A stretch of 64,000 nucleotides of DNA from Serratia sp. UGAL515B_01 (GTDB taxonomy: Bacteria; Pseudomonadota; Gammaproteobacteria; Enterobacterales; Enterobacteriaceae), in NCBI RefSeq assembly GCF_033095805.1, contig NZ_CP109901.1, positions 3,903,766-3,967,765 of the forward strand, written 5' to 3'. The position numbers and the translations under genes are program-made. Shown here piece after piece: positions 53,430 to 61,436 of this stretch. The stretch's first letter is position 1. The number at the start of each line of letters is the position of its first letter. The notes beneath the pieces are model-generated. The model was not told the DNA's origin and searched no databases. It saw only the letters and a program-made list of their open reading frames with translations.

Positions 53430-54061
53430 GAAAGGAAAAGCCAATTCAGCGCTACAGTGCGCCGGAGCGGATTAACCACTGGATTGTGGCGTTCTGCTTT
53501 ATTCTTGCAGCTGTCAGTGGATTGGGATTTTTATTCCCTTCCTTCAACTGGTTGATGGGCATTTTGGGTACGCCGCAATTGGCACGCATTCTACACCCCT
53601 TCGTTGGGGTGATTATGTTTGTTGCGTTTATGCTGATGTTCCTGCGTTACTGGAAGCATAACCTGATCAATCGGGAAGATATTACCTGGGCTAAGAATAT
53701 CCACAAAATCGCCATGAACGAGGAAGTGGGTGATACCGGGCGCTATAATTTCGGTCAGAAGTGCGTATTCTGGGCGGCGATCATCAGCCTAGTATTGTTA
53801 CTGGCCAGTGGTGTCGTTATCTGGCGGCCGTACTTTGCTCCGTCATTCCCTATCCCGCTGATCCGCATTGCGTTGTTGGTGCATTCGTTGGCAGCAGTGG
53901 TGTTGATTATCGTGATTATGGTGCATATTTATGCCGCTTTGTGGGTCAAAGGCACCATTACCGCGATGGTGGAAGGTTGGGTGCCAGCTGCCTGGGCCAA
54001 GAAGCATCATCCTCGCTGGTACCGTGAGGTTCGCGAGAAACAACGGGAAGATAAATCCTGA
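53426..54061 (+). CDS. fdoI: Formate dehydrogenase-O cytochrome b556 subunit
   Basis: A 211-residue four-helix membrane cytochrome that takes electrons from FdoH and reduces quinone. Haem-ligand histidines lie in helix regions (NHWIVAFCF, HPFVGVIMF, VHSLAAVVL, MVHIYAALW). Start overlaps fdoH, stop overlaps fdhE by 1 nt. Confidence 0.95.
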   Translation: MRKEKPIQRYSAPERINHWIVAFCFILAAVSGLGFLFPSFNWLMGILGTPQLARILHPFVGVIMFVAFMLMFLRYWKHNLINREDITWAKNIHKIAMNEEVGDTGRYNFGQKCVFWAAIISLVLLLASGVVIWRPYFAPSFPIPLIRIALLVHSLAAVVLIIVIMVHIYAALWVKGTITAMVEGWVPAAWAKKHHPRWYREVREKQREDKS

Positions 54062-54990
54062 TGAGTATTCGCATCGTACCTAAAGAGCAGTTAGGGGCAC
54101 GGAGCGAGAAGTCAACAACGGCGGAAACCATCCCGCCGTTACTCTTCGCTAATCTGAAAAGCCTTTATATCCGTCGCGCCGAGCGTTTGCGCAAATTGGC
54201 GACGGATCATCCACTGGGCGATTACCTGAATTTTGCAGCTAGCATTGCGCAGGCACAAAACAACGCATGCCACGATAATCCGTTAGTGTTGGATTTGGGG
54301 GTAGTCTTGAGTCAGAGCGCCGCCAGTGGCAAGCCACCGTTGGATGCCAGCGTCTATCCGCGTAGCGAGCATTGGCGTAAGCTGTTGGCTTCCCTGATCG
54401 CCGAACTTCGTCCGCAGGCGCCGGAACATGTGTTGGCAGTGCTGGATAATCTTGAGAAGTCATCAGAACACGAGCTGGAGCTTATGGCCAGTGCCTTGCT
54501 TAACGGTGAGTTTGCCAAAGTAGGTAGTGATAAAGCCCCGTTCCTTTGGGCGGCACTTTCACTGTATTGGGCTCAGATGGCCAGCCAGGTCCCCGGTAAG
54601 GCGCGTGCGGAATATGGTGAGCACCGTCAGTTTTGTCCGGTCTGCGGTAGTATGCCCGTCTCTAGCACAGTACATATTGGTACTGTGAGTGGCTTACGTT
54701 ATCTTCACTGCAACCTGTGCGAGAGCGAATGGCATGTAGTTCGGATTAAATGCAGCAACTGCGAGCAAACACGCGATCTCAACTATTGGTCATTGGAAAG
54801 TGAACAAGCGGCGGTAAAAGCAGAAAGTTGTGGCGACTGTGGTACTTATTTGAAAATCCTCTATCAGGAAAAAGACCCGCAGGTTGAGGCGGTCGCCGAT
54901 GATCTGGCTTCGTTGATTCTCGATGCCAAGATGGAAGACGAAGGCTTTGCCCGCAGCAGCATTAACCCCTTCCTGTTCCCTGGAGAATAA
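54061..54990 (+). CDS. fdhE: FdhE, formate dehydrogenase assembly protein
   Basis: A 309-residue cytoplasmic maturation factor for respiratory formate dehydrogenases. Four CxxC motifs in the C-terminal half (CPVCGS, CNLCES, CSNCEQ, CGDCGT) form rubredoxin-like metal sites. Last gene of the fdo operon; a terminator follows. Confidence 0.95.
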   Translation: MSIRIVPKEQLGARSEKSTTAETIPPLLFANLKSLYIRRAERLRKLATDHPLGDYLNFAASIAQAQNNACHDNPLVLDLGVVLSQSAASGKPPLDASVYPRSEHWRKLLASLIAELRPQAPEHVLAVLDNLEKSSEHELELMASALLNGEFAKVGSDKAPFLWAALSLYWAQMASQVPGKARAEYGEHRQFCPVCGSMPVSSTVHIGTVSGLRYLHCNLCESEWHVVRIKCSNCEQTRDLNYWSLESEQAAVKAESCGDCGTYLKILYQEKDPQVEAVADDLASLILDAKMEDEGFARSSINPFLFPGE

Positions 54991-55033
54991 CGCCGATATT
55001 GCTCTAGCCCTATCGCATTTAAGGATAAGTGAA

Positions 55034-55062
55034 CAGCTAACCTCTCGGTTGGCTGTTTTTTT
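55034..55062 (+). terminator. Rho-independent terminator of the fdo operon
   Basis: CAGCTAACC-TCTC-GGTTGGCTG stem followed by TTTTTTT, 43 nt after fdhE. Confidence 0.85.
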
Positions 55063-55452
55063 AGGTCCAGATTATAACGGGTTGAAAAAAACTGATTATG
55101 AGGGGGATTGGCCTGTCTTTATACATTATCGGTGGACGAATTCGCACTGGGATGAAGTGACATATTCTTGGTGCAACGGGTGTTGATTTGTAGTAACTGG
55201 CGACCCTATATACCCAAAATAATTCGAGTTGCATGTCGGCGGCAAGTCTGAAAGTCGCCAGGAGCATAGCTCACTCTGTGACGGGTGCGAACGGACGAAG
55301 GCAACACCCATGCAACTTGAAGAATGAAGGGTATATTCAATTCTGCCTATGCAACTTTAAACCCGCCCAGTGGTGGGTTGTGTATCTACACCCGTAAAGT
55401 TAAATGCTTTCTGTAACTGCTACAGGATGGTTTGATTTAATAACGTACCCGA
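55063..55452. other. Gene-free interval between fdhE and cpxP
   Basis: About 390 bp without a credible gene. It contains one ERIC element (55209-55335) and lies between two terminators facing each other. Confidence 0.5.
55209..55335. repeat. ERIC element (variant core)
   Basis: 127 bp, ends TATACCC/GGGTATA, arms AATAATTCGAGTTGCATG and ATGCAACTTGAAGAATG, core with CATAGCTCACTCTGTGACGGG; same subtype as the copy at 2204. Confidence 0.92.
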
Positions 55453-55476
55453 CAAAAAAAACCCTCGTAATGAGGG
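55453..55476 (-). terminator. Rho-independent terminator of cpxP
   Basis: On the minus strand CCCTC-ATTAC-GAGGG followed by TTTTTTTT, about 43 nt beyond the cpxP stop. Confidence 0.85.
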
Positions 55477-55518
55477 GGAAGACAAGGATGGTGTCTATGG
55501 CAAGGAAAAAACAGGGGA

Positions 55519-55995
55519 CTACTCAGTGATACTAAACTTCTGGGCGGAAGTTTGTTGCTCCATCTGCTGCATACGCTGCTGATGTTTATGGTCTAAAACA
55601 TTTTTTTGCTCCGGCGTCAGCAGGTTATACATTTGATTGCGAACTCGGGCCATTTCGACCTGGAGTTTAACCTGTTCCTGGGCCATCTTTTCCGCCTGAG
55701 CATAGACGGCGGCTTCATTAAATTCGTCTGCGGTTACCAGCTTATGCATGGCTTCTATTTCAGCTACATTGACACCTGGCAGATGGTGACGTGCCCGGCG
55801 CATTAAATCTCTCATTTGCTGACGTTGCTGTTCAGTGAGGGTAACACCATCAAACATGTGCTGTTGGGCTTGCATTTCACGCAAAGGATCAAGAGCGGGA
55901 GATTGGACAGTTTCCGGTGTAGTATTGGCAGCAAAAGCGGAGGAATAACCCATTGCGAGCACTGATGCTATAACTACCATGGCTACCTTAAGCAT
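55519..55995 (-). CDS. cpxP: CpxP periplasmic adaptor of the Cpx stress system
   Basis: 158 residues with a signal peptide (ending AFAAN) and the helical CpxP/Spy fold with two LTxxQ motifs (LTEQQRQQMRDLM, LTPEQKNVLDH). It holds CpxA inactive and delivers misfolded pilins to DegP in E. coli. Divergent from cpxRA with a shared CpxR box, so it is under strong positive control. Confidence 0.92.
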   Translation of the reverse strand: MLKVAMVVIASVLAMGYSSAFAANTTPETVQSPALDPLREMQAQQHMFDGVTLTEQQRQQMRDLMRRARHHLPGVNVAEIEAMHKLVTADEFNEAAVYAQAEKMAQEQVKLQVEMARVRNQMYNLLTPEQKNVLDHKHQQRMQQMEQQTSAQKFSITE

Positions 55996-56075
55996 TTTTA
56001 CTCCTCGTGCTTGCTCACTTTACGAATCAACGAGGAGCAGTGTACTGCTGCACCTGCAAACCTGCGTCAGTGCAT

Positions 56076-56090
56076 GTAAAACTACGTAAA
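56076..56090. promoter_or_regulatory. CpxR box between cpxP and cpxRA
   Basis: GTAAA-ACTAC-GTAAA, an exact match to the GTAAA-N5-GTAAA consensus for phosphorylated CpxR. Confidence 0.88.
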
Positions 56091-56143
56091 GTCATGGAAT
56101 GCCAACAGTTGATGGCGTATTTTGCGTCAGGAGGTAAATCATA

Positions 56144-56842
56144 ATGAATAAAATTCTGTTAGTTGACGACGACCGCGAGCTGACTTCGCTTCTGAAAGAA
56201 CTGCTTGAAATGGAAGGCTTTCAGATCGTTGTAGCGTACGATGGTGAACAGGCGCTGTCGCTGCTGGACAGTTCCATCGACCTACTCTTGCTTGATGTCA
56301 TGATGCCAAAGAAAAATGGCATAGATACGTTGAAAGAATTACGTCAACATCACCAGACGCCCGTTATTATGCTGACGGCTAGAGGTAGTGAACTGGACCG
56401 GGTACTTGGTTTGGAACTGGGTGCTGACGATTATTTGCCGAAACCCTTTAATGATCGCGAACTGATTGCGCGTATCCGGGCCATTCTGCGCCGTTCAAAC
56501 TGGAGTGAGCAACAACAGAGCGCAGACAACAGCATTCCAAGTCTCGATGTAGACGGTTTGCAACTAAATCCTGGTCGCCAGGAAGCCAGTTTTGACGGAC
56601 AAGTACTCGATCTGACAGGTACCGAATTTACTTTATTGTATCTACTGGCACAGCATCTGGGTCAGGTAGTCTCACGTGAATTGCTGAGCCAAGAAGTACT
56701 TGGCAAACGCCTAACGCCGTTTGATCGTGCGATTGATATGCATATCTCCAACCTTCGGCGTAAATTGCCGGATCGTAAAGATGGTCACCCATGGTTCAAA
56801 ACACTGCGTGGGCGAGGTTACCTGATGGTATCTGCAACATGA
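56144..56842 (+). CDS. cpxR: Response regulator CpxR
   Basis: A 232-residue OmpR-family regulator: receiver domain with the phosphoacceptor Asp51 (LLLLDVMMPK), acidic pocket DDD near residue 8-10 and Lys in LPKPFND, then the winged-helix domain (about 130-230). Ribosome site GTCAGGAGG. Controls envelope stress genes. Overlaps cpxA by 4 nt. Confidence 0.96.
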   Translation: MNKILLVDDDRELTSLLKELLEMEGFQIVVAYDGEQALSLLDSSIDLLLLDVMMPKKNGIDTLKELRQHHQTPVIMLTARGSELDRVLGLELGADDYLPKPFNDRELIARIRAILRRSNWSEQQQSADNSIPSLDVDGLQLNPGRQEASFDGQVLDLTGTEFTLLYLLAQHLGQVVSRELLSQEVLGKRLTPFDRAIDMHISNLRRKLPDRKDGHPWFKTLRGRGYLMVSAT

Positions 56843-58209
56843 TTAACAGCTTGACGGCACGGATCTTCGCCATTTTCTGGTTTACATTGGCCCTGGTGCT
56901 GATGTTGGTGCTGATGGTGCCCAAGCTTGACTCTCGCCAAATGACCTCACTGCTAGACAGCGAACAGCGTCAGGGGCTGATGCTGGAGCAACACGTAGAA
57001 GCCGAACTGCAGAATGACCCTGCTAACGATCTGATGTGGTGGCGCCGCCTATTTCGCGCCATCGAAAAATGGGCACCGCCAGGACAGCGTCTGCTGTTGG
57101 TAACCAGTGAAGGGCGAGTGATCGGTGCACAGCGCCACGAAATGCAAATTGTACGCAACTTCATCGGTCAGTCTGATAACTCGGACTATCCGAAAAAGAA
57201 AAAATATGGCCGCCTCGAATTAGTCGGCCCCTTTTCAGTTCGCGATGGTGAAGATAATTATCAGTTGTACCTGATCCGTCCAGCCAATAGCCTACAGTCC
57301 GATTTTATTAACTTAATGTTCGACCGGCCATTGTTGCTACTGATCGTCACCATGTTGATCAGTGCTCCGCTGTTGCTATGGCTGTCTTGGAGCTTGGCCA
57401 AACCGGCCCGTAAACTGAAAAATGCGGCTGATGATGTCGCGCGCGGCAATCTGAAGCAACATCCAGAACTGGAGTCCGGGCCGCAGGAGTTTCTGGCTAC
57501 GGGTGCCAGTTTCAACCAGATGGTGAGCGCTCTAGAAAGGATGGTGACCGCCCAGCAGCGGTTGATTTCCGATATTTCCCACGAGTTACGTACCCCGCTG
57601 ACACGCTTACAATTGGCTACAGCTCTTATGCGCCGTCGTCACGGCGAAGGCCATGAGCTGGCAAGGATTGAAACCGAGGCTCAGCGGCTAGATTCGATGA
57701 TCAACGATCTGCTGGTATTGTCTCGCGGGCAACAAAAAAGCGAGTTAATACGGGAACTGTTGAAGGCTGATGAGCTGTGGGCCGATGTTCTGGATAACGC
57801 TCGTTTTGAAGCGGAACAAATGGGTAAGCAGTTGGAGATTACCTCTCCTCCGGCCCCTTGGGCGATTTATGGCAACTCAGGCGCTTTGGATAGTGCTCTG
57901 GAGAATATCGTGCGTAATGCTCTACGCTACTCGCATAAGCGTATAGCGGTATCGTTTAACGCAGATAATCAAGGGATAACGATTGTGGTAGATGACGATG
58001 GCCCAGGCGTTAGTCCCGTGGATCGTGAGCAGATTTTCAGGCCGTTTTACCGTACTGATGAAGCACGCGATCGTCAATCCGGTGGCACTGGGTTGGGGTT
58101 GGCTATTGTAGAGGCTGCTGTTACCCAACATCGCGGGTGGGTGAGGGCAGATGACAGTCCATTGGGGGGGCTGCGACTGATCGTGTGGTTGCCGCTGCAT
58201 CAGCGCTAA
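56839..58209 (+). CDS. cpxA: Sensor kinase CpxA
   Basis: 456 residues from ATG 56839 overlapping cpxR. Transmembrane helix 1 (about 7-29), periplasmic sensor domain, helix 2 (about 160-185), HAMP, then the dimerisation H-box with His248 (ISHELRTPLTRLQ) and the ATPase region (N-box ENIVRNALRYS, DDDGPGV, GGTGLGLAI). Senses misfolded envelope proteins, including pilins in E. coli. Confidence 0.95.
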   Translation: MINSLTARIFAIFWFTLALVLMLVLMVPKLDSRQMTSLLDSEQRQGLMLEQHVEAELQNDPANDLMWWRRLFRAIEKWAPPGQRLLLVTSEGRVIGAQRHEMQIVRNFIGQSDNSDYPKKKKYGRLELVGPFSVRDGEDNYQLYLIRPANSLQSDFINLMFDRPLLLLIVTMLISAPLLLWLSWSLAKPARKLKNAADDVARGNLKQHPELESGPQEFLATGASFNQMVSALERMVTAQQRLISDISHELRTPLTRLQLATALMRRRHGEGHELARIETEAQRLDSMINDLLVLSRGQQKSELIRELLKADELWADVLDNARFEAEQMGKQLEITSPPAPWAIYGNSGALDSALENIVRNALRYSHKRIAVSFNADNQGITIVVDDDGPGVSPVDREQIFRPFYRTDEARDRQSGGTGLGLAIVEAAVTQHRGWVRADDSPLGGLRLIVWLPLHQR

Positions 58210-58265
58210 TCGCCAGCAAGAAAATATTTTGCTATCCTGCGTTCTTCTTGATGATGGGCCAAGAC

Positions 58266-58733
58266 ATGCTGAATATTGTTTTATTTGAACCCGAAATTCC
58301 ACCCAATACCGGCAATATCATTCGCTTGTGCGCCAATACTGGTTTCCAGTTGCACTTGATCGAGCCGATGGGCTTCCCTTGGGACGACAAACGTCTACGG
58401 CGGGCTGGTTTGGACTATCATGAATTTGCCAGTATCCGGCGCCATACAAATTATGCTGCATTCCTCACCAGTGAAAATCCACAGCGTCTGTTTGCCTTAA
58501 CGACCAAAGGAACTCCAGCGCATAGCGCAGTTAGCTATCAGGCCGGCGATTACCTGCTGTTTGGCCCGGAAACACGAGGTCTACCGGCCAGCATTCTGGA
58601 TGCATTGCCCACACAGCATAAAATCCGCATTCCCATGCAGGTTCAGAGCCGAAGCATGAACCTGTCAAACGCGGTGTCAGTGGTGGTCTATGAGGCTTGG
58701 CGTCAGCTTGACTATGCGGGGGCAATGCTTTAA
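58266..58733 (+). CDS. trmL: tRNA (cytidine/uridine-2'-O-)-methyltransferase TrmL
   Basis: 155 residues from ATG 58266 (MLNIVLFEPEIPPNTGN), matching E. coli TrmL. SPOUT fold with SAM-binding knot (LLFGPETRGLP, IRIPMQ, MNLSNAVSVVVYEAWRQ). It methylates the wobble base of tRNA-Leu. The C-terminus is slightly shorter than in E. coli. It is the last core gene before the mobile region. Confidence 0.94.
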   Translation: MLNIVLFEPEIPPNTGNIIRLCANTGFQLHLIEPMGFPWDDKRLRRAGLDYHEFASIRRHTNYAAFLTSENPQRLFALTTKGTPAHSAVSYQAGDYLLFGPETRGLPASILDALPTQHKIRIPMQVQSRSMNLSNAVSVVVYEAWRQLDYAGAML

Positions 58734-59110
58734 TGGCTCGGAAAACGTAATGTGTTTTTGGCTCCGCACACCGGTTTACAAGGTCTTTGGAGTTTAAGCG
58801 ATATGCAGAGATAGCGACATATAGGTCGTTCAGATACCATCACCGTATTTGAAATAAACTATCAAAACCATGTTATTTAATGATTTTAATATTGCCACAA
58901 GCGTTTCATAGTCCCTTATGTAGTCCCATAGGCAAAAATCACCATCACTTTAGCCTACTTTTCACCCTCTCACCAACACCGCAACCTTCCAGGGTAAACC
59001 TGCTTATCCTCATCAACCAATCCCACCCCTGAGATCCGTCATCGTCCATTTGGGTACATACGGGATAATCCCGCATCATGGTGAAGAATTCCCCGGTTGT
59101 GATTTCTTAT
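58734..59110. other. Left border of the mobile element, gene-free
   Basis: About 380 bp with no credible ORF. Core gene trmL ends at 58733 and phage-type genes begin at 59151, so the junction lies here. A direct repeat of AGTCCC (CATAGTCCCTTATGTAGTCCCATAG, about 58908-58931, bridged by TTATGT) is a possible attachment region. No integrase is present. Confidence 0.35.
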
Positions 59111-59132
59111 TGTAGGATAGATGTAACCTACA
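59111..59132. promoter_or_regulatory. Operator-like inverted repeat
   Basis: TGTAGG-N10-CCTACA just upstream of the gene at 59151; a plausible repressor site. Confidence 0.4.
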
Positions 59133-59150
59133 TTAAGGAACCCACCAGCC

Positions 59151-59522
59151 ATGAGAGTGACCAGCCGCAAAAAAGAAATACTTAGCTACTTTGAACCGGA
59201 CAACGCCAAATGGGTGACGGGTGAGATTGGGCTCCCACCTTTCGACGTGTCTGGCTTGGCCTATCTGCTCCACGGTATAACCTCGCATGATAACCGCCAT
59301 CAGATCGAATCTACCCGGCGAACGCTGGAGGCAATGACTAAAGACGGCCTGTTAGAAAAGGTAATCAGCTACGAACGGCGGCAGGACACTACACAATCAG
59401 GTGACGGTGCGGGTGTTTGGTGTAATTGCTCCCGTTATGGCTTGCCGGGTTCTTGTAAGGTGCTGCGTGATGAGGGGGGTAAGCTAGACGCGATTGATGG
59501 TGAGGCAATCCGAATCAACTAA
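59151..59522 (+). CDS. Phage-type hypothetical protein
   Basis: 123 residues, no signal peptide. The first 80 residues look like a winged-helix arrangement (RKKEILSYFEPDNAKWVTGE, ESTRRTLEAMTKDGLLEKV). The C-terminal part has a Cys-rich stretch (WCNCSRYGLPGSC). A ribosome site (AAGGA) precedes it. A DNA-binding role is suggested by architecture only. Confidence 0.5.
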   Translation: MRVTSRKKEILSYFEPDNAKWVTGEIGLPPFDVSGLAYLLHGITSHDNRHQIESTRRTLEAMTKDGLLEKVISYERRQDTTQSGDGAGVWCNCSRYGLPGSCKVLRDEGGKLDAIDGEAIRIN

Positions 59523-59578
59523 TACTACTACAGCAGTAATAGTAATTCCTCATAGGCTTGATAAGGCCGGGTAGCGAT

Positions 59579-59836
59579 TCACTTATTGATTTTCCTGCGG
59601 GTCGCTGGCTTTTGTCTCTCTACCCAATTATCAATCTCTATCCTGTTATACATGATTGTGCTGTTTTGCTTCGGCTGCATATCCGCTGATATATGCCGAT
59701 ACTCGCGGCCCTCCATCCATGATGTACGCCTGGCATACTGGATCATGTGTGTCGTTAGGCCGGTAAGTGTTATCAGAAGCCGTTCAGAAACCCACTTGTT
59801 AGGCACAAGCTGAAATCCGTTATTTTCATCCATCAT
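59579..59836 (-). CDS. Excisionase-like DNA-binding protein
   Basis: 85 residues resembling phage excisionases of the Gifsy/DUF1233 kind: LVPNKWVSERLLITLTGL, a basic ARRTSWMEGREYRHIS segment, and YNRIEIDNWVER. Such proteins normally sit beside an integrase gene; none is found in the adjoining sequence. Ribosome site GAGGAAATATG. Confidence 0.65.
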   Translation of the reverse strand: MMDENNGFQLVPNKWVSERLLITLTGLTTHMIQYARRTSWMEGREYRHISADMQPKQNSTIMYNRIEIDNWVERQKPATRRKINK

Positions 59837-59927
59837 ATTTCCTCGGTTACGATAGTTTTTGATTCGGATGTTCTGGAATGGAGATAGATAACATCCAGTA
59901 GTTGGCTACGCATCAAGATCGATGTTT

Positions 59928-59987
59928 GGTTGCCAAAATACATCATTTCGGTGGATACCTGCAGAATAAATACCAATAGAGTAACCG
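59928..59987 (+). ncRNA. Repeat unit A (degenerate)
   Basis: Arm GGTTGCC (59928-59934), then TTTCGGTG and heptamers GGATACC (59953), AAATACC (59968) and AGTAACC (59980). ACC spacing is 15 and 12, the reverse of the other units, though the total of 27 is the same. The arm does not match its own heptamers well but is complementary to those of unit D. Confidence 0.35.
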
Positions 59988-60151
59988 GCAAATGTTCAGT
60001 AATTGCCCTGGTGATGCGTCACATCAAAACTAGACCGGCAGCGGTATGCGCTTTAAAACATGCCTTTTCGCTGCGTACCTACCTGCGTACCTCTGTTGTG
60101 CGTACCAATGTATCGGTCGTGATGCCCTGTAGACTCATCGTCACCGGCTAG
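59930..60151 (+). CDS. Possible 73-residue protein spanning units A and B
   Basis: ATG-started frame that reads through both units (VDTCRINTNRVTG; FSLRTYLRTSVVRTN) with basic character. The TTTGGTTGCCAAAATA upstream offers no good ribosome site. Short phage ORFs with RT-RTS-RTN patterns seem familiar from related elements, but coding status is unproven. Confidence 0.3.
   Translation: MPKYIISVDTCRINTNRVTGKCSVIALVMRHIKTRPAAVCALKHAFSLRTYLRTSVVRTNVSVVMPCRLIVTG
60043..60106 (+). ncRNA. Repeat unit B
   Basis: Arm GGTATGC (60043-60049), spacer of 15, TTTTCGCT, then three identical GCGTACC heptamers at 60073, 60085 and 60100 (ACC spacing 12 and 15). The arm pairs with the heptamer over all seven positions if one G-U wobble is allowed. 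Confidence 0.5.
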
Positions 60152-60423
60152 ATTTTAGTTTTACACGCTCAACGCATAAATGGCACATAAAAACAGCTGA
60201 GAGGCCCGTCACGTAAAGGATTTCTCTCTGCCGGTAGTGCTTGCACATACCCAAAAATGACAATCTTAATAAAACAAAATAGGCAAAATTTAATTTGGAC
60301 GCGATCAATCACTTTAGAGGCTGGAGAAGCCATCCAATGTAAGACAGTAGGCGGGTTAGGTGCTATTGATGCTGCTGTGCCCTAACTTCATTCTTCCAAA
60401 GTATTCCAAAATTTATTACCTCC

Positions 60424-60486
60424 AGGCTGCTAATTCGAAACCCTTTTTCGGTGGAAACCTGTTTGGAAACCTCGCATTTGGAAACT
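60424..60486 (+). ncRNA. Repeat unit C
   Basis: TTTTCGGTG followed by GGAAACC (60453), GGAAACC (60465) and GGAAACT (60480), spacing 12 and 15. The expected arm position (60424-60430, AGGCTGC) does not pair, so this copy may be decayed. Confidence 0.4.
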
Positions 60487-60532
60487 AGTCGTGATTCATT
60501 CCGTATTAAGCAGTATCAAATTTACCGGCTAA

Positions 60533-60597
60533 TGGTTGCCGCTCTGAAATAGCCTTTTCGGTGGCAACCGACTTGGCAACCTGTCGCTTGGCAACCA
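60533..60597 (+). ncRNA. Repeat unit D
   Basis: Arm TGGTTGCC (60533-60540), 14-nt spacer, TTTTCGGTG, then GGCAACC at 60563, 60575 and 60590 (spacing 12 and 15). The arm is the exact complement of GGCAACCA at 60590-60597, with 49 nt between. Confidence 0.5.
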
Positions 60598-60709
60598 CCA
60601 AAAAGCTGACCAATACCAACCTTATTTAGCGCAGCGTAAGACTTGACCTAAGCCATTACCCCATTTTATAACCTTACAATACTAACTACGGATATGAATA
60701 AATAACCAT

Positions 60710-61174
60710 ATGAACTATAAATACCTCGCGCTTACCTTACTAATGAGTCTGTCGGCGATTGCTTCAGAACCATCCCTGATAATATGTGAACCGCAGAATA
60801 AAAGTGATCAAACTGCCGCCGGAATTTGGCCGCCCCCTTACTTGTCACAGAATAAGTTATGTTTTGATATGCGCATTGCCTCAGGCGACTCGTGTGTTGG
60901 TAATGGCCAGTCAGCTACTTGGTTTGTCGAAGCCGTGATTGTTGATATTGATGGTGAGCCACAGGGCCGGGATGATACCTGGTTCCGAGTCTTAAGCCCG
61001 GCTATTACAGACAAAAAAATCGAGTACAAGGTGGAAGGGTCAAGAGATAATAAGGTGTGGGGATTGGTATCAAATGTGTCAATTAATCGACTCTCAGGAC
61101 AAGCGGTGGATTGGCTTATTGGCGAGCATGGCGGAATTGCTTACAGGTGTCATCTGGAAGGGCGGAAGATCTGA
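60710..61174 (+). CDS. Secreted hypothetical protein
   Basis: 154 residues with a clear signal peptide (MNYKYLALTLLMSLSAIAS). The mature part contains four cysteines (ICEP, LCFD, DSCVG, YRCH), enough for two disulphides, so it probably acts in the periplasm or outside. No family recognised. It stands alone inside the repeat-rich part of the element, so it may be cargo (inference). Confidence 0.6.
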   Translation: MNYKYLALTLLMSLSAIASEPSLIICEPQNKSDQTAAGIWPPPYLSQNKLCFDMRIASGDSCVGNGQSATWFVEAVIVDIDGEPQGRDDTWFRVLSPAITDKKIEYKVEGSRDNKVWGLVSNVSINRLSGQAVDWLIGEHGGIAYRCHLEGRKI

Positions 61175-61209
61175 TATTGGTAGCAACCGATATCACCCCT
61201 TGAAACACT

Positions 61210-61410
61210 ATGCTTGGTTCGCATCATGAAAGTGCGTTTTCGGTGCGAACCTGTGTGCGAACCTCTCTTCTGCGAACCAACATTACAGGCGTGAATTCCA
61301 CCAATCCCCAAAAGCGGCAAAAACCACTTTGTGACAAACATCACAGATTTAAGGGGTGCGCTCCCCGCAAAGCCGCATTCCACCGTTTGAAAGCGTTTTT
61401 TCTTCCCTGA
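61210..61410 (+). CDS. Possible 66-residue protein over unit E
   Basis: ATG-started frame containing FSVRTCVRTSLLRTNITG then a basic tail. No convincing ribosome site. The pattern parallels the frame in unit B. Kept as low-confidence because the codon-phased repeats make translation conceivable. Confidence 0.25.
   Translation: MLGSHHESAFSVRTCVRTSLLRTNITGVNSTNPQKRQKPLCDKHHRFKGCAPRKAAFHRLKAFFLP
61214..61282 (+). ncRNA. Repeat unit E (best preserved)
   Basis: Arm TTGGTTCGC (61214-61222), 14-nt spacer, TTTTCGGTG, then GCGAACC at 61245, 61257 and 61272 (spacing 12 and 15). The arm is the exact complement of GCGAACCAA at 61272-61280, with a 49-nt interval, as in unit D. The first heptamer can also close a small GGT-GCGA-ACC hairpin with a GNRA loop. 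Confidence 0.5.
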
Positions 61411-61436
61411 TATTTCTCTATATATAAACAAAAGTA

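Larger units (their letters stand above)
59837..60709. other. Repeat-rich non-coding interval
   Basis: About 870 bp between the excisionase and a secreted-protein gene, occupied by four related repeat units (A-D, listed separately). No long ORF; the only short frames run through the units. Confidence 0.5.

Noticed and set aside
54923..55186. 87-residue ORF overlapping the end of fdhE
   Set aside because: It is out of frame with fdhE and runs through the operon terminator; no ribosome site.
59928..61282. CRISPR array
   Set aside because: Units are few, irregularly spaced, diverged from one another and internally repetitive; there are no constant repeats with spacers and no cas genes.
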